The notes under the pieces: generated by a model
The model's input: the letters and a program-made list of their open reading frames with translations, nothing else
Told to the model about the DNA's origin: nothing
Database searches by the model: none
Part shown: positions 30,341 to 35,795 of the stretch, piece by piece
How the letters are laid out: the number at the start of each line of letters is the position of its first letter
How positions within the stretch are numbered: the first letter of the stretch is position 1
Source: a virus
IMG/VR virus record: IMGVR_UViG_3300022602_000247
Coordinates: 1-35,795 of that record
Length of the DNA: 35,795 nt
Strand: one strand, 5' to 3'
Position numbers and translations under genes: made by a program

Positions 30341-30717
30341 TTTTTAGATTTTTTAGGCTCTGGTTCAACTTCAGATACCGGCTTCAAACTTGCTTCAAAT
30401 TCAGTTTCAGCGGTTTTATGATCATAAGTGTACTTGTCGAGTGGGTTAAAAGGCATCCCTATATTGTTCGGGGGATTGCCTCTCATTGCCATTAGATAGT
30501 CATCTTGTTTTTTTTGCATCCGATCAAAAAGTGCCTGTTCATTTTTTTGGTCTTCTTCGTATGCTGTAATTTTGTTTTGAAGTGTTCTAAGCGCAATACC
30601 TAAGCTTTCAGCGGTATGTGTCTTGTTTTGACCATAGTAATTATAAGCGACCAAAATTGCTTGTTTTTCAACTTGATCAAGAGTTGTCCCAGGGGTCCAC
30701 GTAATATTGAATTTCAT
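30337..30717 (-). CDS. Fis-type helix-turn-helix protein
   Basis: The N-terminal part (DQVEKQAILVAYNYYGQNKT, HTAESLGIALRTLQNKITAY) is a Fis/NtrC-C-terminal helix-turn-helix of about 50 residues. The rest (FDRMQKKQDDYLMAMRGNPP, then KTAETEFEASL) is helical and ends with a Lys/Pro-rich tail (PEPKKSKK). AAAGGA precedes the ATG. Fis-type HTHs bind DNA in dimers; in this place a role in packaging, pac binding or late regulation is an inference. Confidence 0.65.
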   Translation of the reverse strand: MKFNITWTPGTTLDQVEKQAILVAYNYYGQNKTHTAESLGIALRTLQNKITAYEEDQKNEQALFDRMQKKQDDYLMAMRGNPPNNIGMPFNPLDKYTYDHKTAETEFEASLKPVSEVEPEPKKSKK

Positions 30718-30726
30718 ACTGTCCTT

Positions 30727-30915
30727 TTAGTTGATAGGGAAAATTAAATGACCACACAAAAATCCAAGTGCAAAGCTAATGAGCGGATACATTTTTGACA
30801 AATTGTAGAACTGCCAAGAAATTGTATTAGGAATCCCGCCGTGCAAGACTGCATACACATCGTATGCGATTAAGGCTAAAAAAGCGCTGACCATGACTGC
30901 TTGAGTAAGATTCAT
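30727..30915 (-). CDS. Small membrane protein, two segments
   Basis: AGGAG with 5-base spacing precedes the ATG. The 62 residues hold two hydrophobic segments (about 3-24 and 44-61) joined by a polar loop with HGGIPNTISWQFYNLSKMYP. It lies between portal and Fis-like genes. This is an odd place for a holin, but the topology is compatible. Confidence 0.5.
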   Translation of the reverse strand: MNLTQAVMVSAFLALIAYDVYAVLHGGIPNTISWQFYNLSKMYPLISFALGFLCGHLIFPIN

Positions 30916-30923
30916 ATGCGCTC

Positions 30924-32453
30924 CTATTTGTTAAATTCCAAAGTCCTGTCATCTGGGCCAACTTTCATTTTAGACGGAGTATCCATATCTTTGCGGCCCA
31001 TGCCTTCGTCTTGAGCATCTTTAGGCTTGTAAGGGTTCTGGATGCCTTCTTTAACTACATTGCCTTTGTCTGGATTGAGTAAGTCAGTTGGGTCAAGGTT
31101 CACGTCAAAAATTTGACCTTGGTTGCAAGCATCGATTGCCTTGTCCAAAGGCATGAGGCCCATAGTCCATGCCTCTTTTACTCGGTTCCATTTTGAATTT
31201 TTAACACTTTCTTCTTGCTCCGCTGACAACACACGCAAAGGTTTAAATTCTAGTTCCAGATCGTCTGGAATGAATCCAAACAATACTTGGCATTTAATTT
31301 CTGCCGTGCGAAGTAAAGTGTACTTTAATGAATCACGCACATCGCTTTCAATCATGCCGTTGTAAACTTCGAGCTGATCTTGGGATGACTGATTTAAGCC
31401 GCTAGGTCCCTCACCGAAAAGTTTAATCATTGGCATTCTCATGTCCGATGCCACTTGCCTACGGATTGAGTCTAGCGCTTCCCCAAAACCAGCAAAATTG
31501 ATTTGTTTGTGGTCCCACTCATCGTCAGCGTCTAAAACAAGAGCGTTTTGATAGTTTTTAAGATAGTTATTCTTTTTGATGGTGTTCATAATTTTATTGA
31601 ACCCATCGGGGTTGAACATCATGTCTTTGAGGTTTTTAAACTTATAATAATCAATTTTGAACTCGTCTAAAAGTTCATAAAGCACATCGACACTTTTAAA
31701 GTTTTGATTTAATGACCTTACTAGAATTTCTACGATGGAAAGTCCCCATCCGAAGAGTCTTGGTCGGACAAAGCTAGGAGCCTCAATCCCATTAATTTTC
31801 ATCACTCTGCTTTTGTGAAGCTTGTAGCCGTAGTAATTAAAGTATTCGTAGTCTAGCTGCTGAGAAGTTGGGTCGTAGTTTTCCGAACTTCCAGAACTCT
31901 CAAAATATAGCTCCCACATATCGGCAGCTTTAAACTTAACGTCCGAATCTAAAGTTAAGCTTTCGATATCAAGAGGTTCCTCTGGGTCTTGATCGCTCAT
32001 GATCACAACGCCAGCGCCACCAAATAAGCGCTTCCAGATATGAGCATAACAATTGCTTTCTATATCTTTATCTCTGCTCATAGAGATTTGAAGTTCTTGA
32101 ATCTGTTCTTGTTCTATTTGACTCGATTTAAACTTAATTCCTCCCCTGATAGCGTCTTGAACAGGGGTCACGCACAGAGTGTAAACAAGTCCGCTTTCGA
32201 CAAAGAGCTGCGAAATGAGAGGTCTAAAAAATGTGACTAAGGTCCATCTCATGTTGCGAAAAAGAGTAGTCGGTTGCTCTACTTGTTCGGTGAAAAGTCC
32301 ATTTGAGAAATTTGACAATCCAAAAGGATTAAATTGATAAGCACCGTTGCCAAAGCCTAACGAAGTATTTTTAACAATTTCATTTCTAAGGATATCTCTA
32401 CTGTTTACAGGGTTTCCAAATTGATCAACTAATCCATAGTTGTGAGATGCCAT
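30924..32453 (-). CDS. Portal protein (DUF1073-like)
   Basis: The 509-residue protein has SGLVYTLCVTPVQDAIRGGI, then WKRLFGGAGVVIMSD, the helix region (LVRSLNQNFKSVDVLYELLD), and the signature MRMPMIKLFGEGPSGLNQSS followed by DQLEVYNGMIESDVRDSLKY. This fits the DUF1073-type portals of contractile-tail phages. It is next to the large terminase and its start uses a GGGGGG ribosome-binding tract. The acidic/Lys-rich C-terminus is typical. Confidence 0.85.
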   Translation of the reverse strand: MASHNYGLVDQFGNPVNSRDILRNEIVKNTSLGFGNGAYQFNPFGLSNFSNGLFTEQVEQPTTLFRNMRWTLVTFFRPLISQLFVESGLVYTLCVTPVQDAIRGGIKFKSSQIEQEQIQELQISMSRDKDIESNCYAHIWKRLFGGAGVVIMSDQDPEEPLDIESLTLDSDVKFKAADMWELYFESSGSSENYDPTSQQLDYEYFNYYGYKLHKSRVMKINGIEAPSFVRPRLFGWGLSIVEILVRSLNQNFKSVDVLYELLDEFKIDYYKFKNLKDMMFNPDGFNKIMNTIKKNNYLKNYQNALVLDADDEWDHKQINFAGFGEALDSIRRQVASDMRMPMIKLFGEGPSGLNQSSQDQLEVYNGMIESDVRDSLKYTLLRTAEIKCQVLFGFIPDDLELEFKPLRVLSAEQEESVKNSKWNRVKEAWTMGLMPLDKAIDACNQGQIFDVNLDPTDLLNPDKGNVVKEGIQNPYKPKDAQDEGMGRKDMDTPSKMKVGPDDRTLEFNK

Positions 32454-32475
32454 TAATTCAGTCCCCCCGAAAAAC

Positions 32476-33987
32476 CTATTTACTCATCGCTTCAATCGTT
32501 GACAGCGTATCCGTTGCAAAAGCAAATTTAATCCCGTCGATCAACGAATCACAGAAATCGTCGTGTTTCCCTTTTGGGAAAGCAAGGCATTCATTTACGA
32601 GTGCCTCTTTGTTATGAATATTTTCATTGATCACAAGTTTTACATTGCTCAAGTATGGAACAATGTTAAGCGCCCTTTGTGTTTTATTCAAGCGCCGATC
32701 TTGGAAAAACTCATGCACTTGTTCTTCGGAAGGCATAACAATCCCAATGCGCCTAAATTTCGTATTCAGATAGATACCGTGACCTTTTGGCTCAATGTAC
32801 GCGCCTCTAAAGCCATATTTAGAATGTTTTTTGACAAATAGGCTTGCGGGACCTTCTATATCTGCTGCTTTGATTCTATCGCGCAGTACGTCAATAACTA
32901 AAAGTTGACTTCCGATCACACCGAAGCAAGTAAACACCGTAAAATCATTTTCTTGCTTATCGTTGTAAGCTGTATCAGCAGTAATAAATGTGTAATCAAA
33001 TTGCTTCGGCATTTTGGCATAATAAAACATGCCAACATTAAACACTGATCCGCCGTCTGGACGTGGATCTTGTTGATATAACGATGACCACGCTCTAGGC
33101 CCAATAGAAGCTTTAATTTTTTTTAATTGTTCAATGTTATATTTTTGAGGCCATAAAGCTTCCCCTATTTCTCTGGGATCTTCAGGATTAGAATTGTCTA
33201 CTTTTATTGCAGGGAGGTTTACTACTTCCCATTGAATTGCATCTTTTTCAACTTTCATTAAATCTAACAAACGAGAACTTAATTCCGATTCATGCCAACG
33301 AGTTTGAGTAATAAGAATTTGTCCTTTTCTGCCAGTTTTTAAATCTGTTTCTAATCGTGTAAATAAATCGTTATTATAAAAATTCCAAAGCCGTTCTCTA
33401 AAAGCTTCTGAATCCGCTATTTCTCGACCTTTTACAGGGTCATCAATAATTATGAATGAACTTCCAAAGCCTGTAAATGAACCTCCCACGCCTTGCCCTA
33501 GAAATTTTCCTTGCCTTCCCACAATATGGTGCTCTGACGCGTTTCTAGTCCCAATTGCATACCTTGTCCCAGCGGGATAAATTTTTGTACCGGGAAATAA
33601 TTCTTGATACTCTTTAGATTCAATGATTTTTTGAACATCTAAACACATTGCGCCAGCAAGAGAATCTAAATAACTTACTGACATAATATTTTTATCTGGA
33701 TAAAGTCCGTGAATATATGCAGGTAAATGCCTAGCTACTAGCTGGCTTTTCCCATGCCTCGGAGCTAGAAATACCATTAAATAAGGTATTTCTCCTTTAA
33801 CAAATTTATCTAATTTTTCACAAATTAATTTATGATGCCAATTTACTTGGTAATCATTTTTAGTATATTTAACAAATTCAAGAAAAGAGCTTCGAGCTAT
33901 TCTTTTATTTTTTTCTTCAATTATTCGAATAAGGTCTATTTTTTCATTTCTTATTAATTCGGAATTTTGTCGTGATGATTTGTTCAT
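32476..33987 (-). CDS. terL: Terminase large subunit
   Basis: Walker A is APRHGKS (residues 75-81), Walker B is FIIIDDP (178-184), and the coupling motif is TQTRWHESELSSRL. The RNase-H-like nuclease domain has Asp338 (ITADTAYND), Glu399 (AYIEPKG) and a C-terminal GKHDDFCDSL. It packages DNA into the head through the portal. The ATG at 33987 has AGGA upstream within the 3' end of the HNH gene, so the two overlap by 44 bases. Confidence 0.95.
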   Translation of the reverse strand: MNKSSRQNSELIRNEKIDLIRIIEEKNKRIARSSFLEFVKYTKNDYQVNWHHKLICEKLDKFVKGEIPYLMVFLAPRHGKSQLVARHLPAYIHGLYPDKNIMSVSYLDSLAGAMCLDVQKIIESKEYQELFPGTKIYPAGTRYAIGTRNASEHHIVGRQGKFLGQGVGGSFTGFGSSFIIIDDPVKGREIADSEAFRERLWNFYNNDLFTRLETDLKTGRKGQILITQTRWHESELSSRLLDLMKVEKDAIQWEVVNLPAIKVDNSNPEDPREIGEALWPQKYNIEQLKKIKASIGPRAWSSLYQQDPRPDGGSVFNVGMFYYAKMPKQFDYTFITADTAYNDKQENDFTVFTCFGVIGSQLLVIDVLRDRIKAADIEGPASLFVKKHSKYGFRGAYIEPKGHGIYLNTKFRRIGIVMPSEEQVHEFFQDRRLNKTQRALNIVPYLSNVKLVINENIHNKEALVNECLAFPKGKHDDFCDSLIDGIKFAFATDTLSTIEAMSK

Positions 33988-34567
33988 CAGTCCATCCTAA
34001 TCTTATCCGAGAAAATAATGTTTCTTTGGGACACCCTAAATTCCTTGCCCATGCACTAACATGTAAACAAATTCCATTATAGGTCAACATTCTATTAGTT
34101 TTAATATTTTCTGATTGTTCTAATGATGTAGACCATTTGCAATTTTTAAGATTATATCCTTCCTTTCCGTTTATTCGATCTATTGAATGTTTCGCAGTTG
34201 GTGGATGTCCCATATCCTCAAAAAAAAGAATAAAGTTTTGCCATCGTGAACACACTTTTATTCCTTTTGCTCCATAATCTTTGAATCGTGGATCTTTTGG
34301 ATTTTGACAGCGTTGAATCATTTTTGACCAACACCAATAAACTTTGGTGTTTGATAAACCATGTTTAAAATGAACTTCTTTAGTTCGTTTTTTTTTAAAA
34401 CATCCGCAACTTTTTACGATTTCTTTTTTAAGATGATAGCCAGTAATTTCTTTTTCATTTCCACATTCGCATCTACAAACCCAATACAATGATTTTAATG
34501 ACTTTTTACCTTTTCTTAAAACCGTATATTTATTAAAAACTTTACCTGTTAGATCGTTTAAGCTCAT
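33944..34567 (-). CDS. HNH homing-type endonuclease between terminase genes
   Basis: The 207-residue protein has the Cys-rich N-terminus of phage HNH proteins (YWVCRCECGNEKEI, SCGC), then YWCWSKMIQRCQNPKDPRF, DYGAKGIKVCSRW and the catalytic KHSIDRINGKEGYNLKNCKW. A C-terminal helix (ICLHVSAWARNLGCPKETLF) is an HTH-like DNA-binding part. The gene starts in an ATGA overlap with the small terminase and ends 44 bases into terL. This is the usual position of a free-standing homing endonuclease. Confidence 0.85.
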   Translation of the reverse strand: MSLNDLTGKVFNKYTVLRKGKKSLKSLYWVCRCECGNEKEITGYHLKKEIVKSCGCFKKKRTKEVHFKHGLSNTKVYWCWSKMIQRCQNPKDPRFKDYGAKGIKVCSRWQNFILFFEDMGHPPTAKHSIDRINGKEGYNLKNCKWSTSLEQSENIKTNRMLTYNGICLHVSAWARNLGCPKETLFSRIRLGWTDEQIITTKFRINKK

Positions 34568-35016
34568 GTGTTATTTTTTACTTGAATCAATTTACCTGTC
34601 AATTCATTTATTTTTTTATCTATTTCTTCGTTAGTCATTTCATTCAGAACATCTTTTTGAATTACTTGTTGTTCTGTTTTGTCGCACTGCCCTAAATACT
34701 GCTTTCCAAGAAAAATAAGCATTGGGACTTTTCCATCACGACAAGCTTTTCTTTGAAGCTGCGTGAGTTCCATTGTCCAGTCTTCTCCCTTTTCTTGTCG
34801 ATACTGGACAAAACTCATGTTCCAACGTTTTTTAATGCGCCGCTGTATAAGCTTAATTTTAGCTTGAACGTGATTTTCTTGAATTTCATTTTCAAGCATT
34901 AAATCATCTTTTTTTAAAAGATATCTTGCAATGTACCTTTCAGATGCGTGCATAGACAGTAAAGCGTCCACAGACTCCCAAGAAAACACGACAGGTTTTC
35001 GTCCTAGTTTAGGCAT
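34564..35016 (-). CDS. terS: Terminase small subunit-like protein
   Basis: The 150-residue protein has an N-terminal helical part (SWESVDALLSMHASERYIARYL), a basic middle (IKLIQRRIKKRWNMSFVQYR) and the pattern GKVPMLIFLGKQYLGQCDKTE, which is typical of small terminases of this type. It lies before the HNH and large terminase genes. It is expected to recognise the packaging site. Confidence 0.7.
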   Translation of the reverse strand: MPKLGRKPVVFSWESVDALLSMHASERYIARYLLKKDDLMLENEIQENHVQAKIKLIQRRIKKRWNMSFVQYRQEKGEDWTMELTQLQRKACRDGKVPMLIFLGKQYLGQCDKTEQQVIQKDVLNEMTNEEIDKKINELTGKLIQVKNNT

Positions 35017-35029
35017 GTACCAAATTACC

Positions 35030-35545
35030 TTATTCTGATCGTATCATTGCTTGTGACTCTTCAAATTCTTCTTGGCAATTTGGACATGTATAAAATTTCA
35101 TTTTTCTCATTTTATTTTTAAGGTTTGGTAAATGAGGAATTTCTGACAAATCAAAAGTAGAATTTAAAAGATCCAAACTTTTAACTCCAAGTAAATCTGT
35201 ATCAAAATTAGGATCGAGTAAAAGTACATCTTGATTAATGCCTTCAAGATCTAATTTCGCCCAAGATTGAATTGCGTTATCGCTTATCAAAAAAGCATAG
35301 GCTTGCTCTTCTGACGTAAAATCTTGATAGCTGACAGGCACTTTATCAAGTCTCATTTTTTGAGCAGCAAGCAAGCGACCGTGCCCAGCCTTTATCATGC
35401 CGTCTTGATTAGAGATAATGATCGGCCAACGCCATCCTTGATATTCTATCAGTTTTACAAGTCTATCGATTTGATCGTCCGTGTGTCGGTTTCTATTCTT
35501 AGGATCCATCCTAAGAGTTTCAATTCCCACCCAGTCTATTTGCAT
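35030..35545 (-). CDS. ParB/sulfiredoxin-like nuclease-domain protein with C-terminal zinc ribbon
   Basis: The N-terminal 100 residues follow the ParB/Srx fold: VGIETLRMDPKNRNRHTDDQ, LVKLIEYQGWRWPIIISNQD, AGHGRLLAAQKMRLDKVPVS. A small zinc-ribbon-like end (FYTCPNCQEEF) follows. The ParB central helix-turn-helix that binds parS is not visible, so it is unlikely to bind the palindromes near 8 kb. Phages commonly keep such ParB-like proteins next to the terminase, often with a methylase; none is in the window. Confidence 0.75.
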   Translation of the reverse strand: MQIDWVGIETLRMDPKNRNRHTDDQIDRLVKLIEYQGWRWPIIISNQDGMIKAGHGRLLAAQKMRLDKVPVSYQDFTSEEQAYAFLISDNAIQSWAKLDLEGINQDVLLLDPNFDTDLLGVKSLDLLNSTFDLSEIPHLPNLKNKMRKMKFYTCPNCQEEFEESQAMIRSE

Positions 35546-35614
35546 GATTTTGATACTAAATTTTAAAATCTAAATTGCAATCAATTTTATTTTGTAAATA
35601 TCAAACATTTATAC

Positions 35615-35643
35615 TTTACTTTTTTAGTATACTAATATATAAG
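35615..35643 (+). promoter_or_regulatory. Promoter with operator-like palindrome
   Basis: TTTACT (35615-35620) is followed after 17 bases by TATAAG (35638-35643). The perfect palindrome TTAGTATACTAA (35624-35635) lies in the spacer, a classic operator position. The start codon of the plus-strand gene is only 10 bases after the -10, so its mRNA would be nearly leaderless. Confidence 0.5.
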
Positions 35644-35653
35644 TTTCATTCTT

Positions 35654-35795
35654 ATGACAAGACTTGAAAAATTTAATAATTTAGAGAATCATCCTTGGTT
35701 AAAGAAATCTTTTAAAAAATTAAAGAATTCAGATTTGATCATAGCGAGAAATTTTTTGATAGCGAATTTGAATAATCCCGTTTCAGAATTTGAAC
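35654..35795 (+). CDS. Partial plus-strand protein, divergent from the late operon
   Basis: Open from ATG 35654 to the end of the window (47 codons). The sequence begins MTRLEKFNNLENHPWLKKSF and is basic and helical. The rest is outside the window, so no family can be given. It is read from the promoter above, divergently from the ParB-like gene. Confidence 0.5.
   Translation, partial: MTRLEKFNNLENHPWLKKSFKKLKNSDLIIARNFLIANLNNPVSEFE

Noticed and set aside
35030-35545. True partition ParB acting on the parS-like sites
   Set aside because: The ParB N-terminal fold is present, but the central DNA-binding domain and dimerisation domain are not.
1-35795. tRNA or rRNA genes
   Set aside because: No cloverleaf or conserved rRNA segment was found by eye; weak cases may have been missed.

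Overview
The window is about 36 kb of AT-rich DNA from a tailed phage or prophage with a contractile (myovirus-type) tail. The evidence is a nearly unbroken virion-building operon on the minus strand: ParB-like protein, small and large terminase, portal, MuF-type minor head protein, fused protease-scaffold, decoration protein, DUF2184-type major capsid, connectors, DUF3383-type sheath, tube, frameshifted chaperone, tape measure, baseplate, spike, wedge, gpJ, fibres and a lysis-like end. The host cannot be named from the sequence. No integrase, lysogeny repressor, polymerase or recognisable tRNA was seen.

Layout. 1-4785 (plus strand): tightly overlapping small accessory genes. They include a ribbon-helix-helix protein, a winged-helix protein, tiny zinc-ribbon and membrane proteins, a protein resembling the Acb2/Tad1 anti-defence family, and DUF7694- and DUF6948-like proteins. 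These are followed by a tandem array of six Gly/Tyr/Asp-repeat genes. Two copies carry in-frame stops and one is split by a 0.4 kb IS200/IS605-like relic. 4.8-7.6 kb: a nuclease, a papain-like protease, a holin-like peptide and a DUF5675 protein. 7.6-22.8 kb: tail and connector genes, read from 22.8 towards 7.6 kb. 22.9-35.5 kb: capsid and packaging genes. A divergent promoter lies at the right edge.

The strongest novelty is in the MuF gene (28319-30340). It contains a complete intein of 318 residues inserted exactly at the conserved CRC motif. A 293-codon gene for a Vsr/DUF559-like homing endonuclease lies inside that intein on the opposite strand, in exact codon register. The 882 bp are therefore open on both strands: the plus strand encodes an HTH plus PD-(D/E)XK nuclease, and the minus strand encodes the intein. 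The nuclease ORF uses no TTA, CTA or TCA codon, as an open antisense frame requires.

A second striking signal is two perfect copies and one near copy of the 16-bp palindrome TGTTCCACGTGGAACA, the chromosomal ParB-binding parS type. All three lie in the two gaps around the glycine-rich adhesin and lysis-like genes. The phage's own ParB-like protein has no ParB DNA-binding domain, so the host's segregation machinery is the likely partner.

Other points of interest are poly-G tracts (seven to nine G) on the coding strand that often sit in the ribosome-binding position, a beta-module shared by sheath and baseplate proteins, carbohydrate-binding-like inserts in gpJ and a fibre, and lone plus-strand zinc-ribbon ORFs inside the minus-strand operon.
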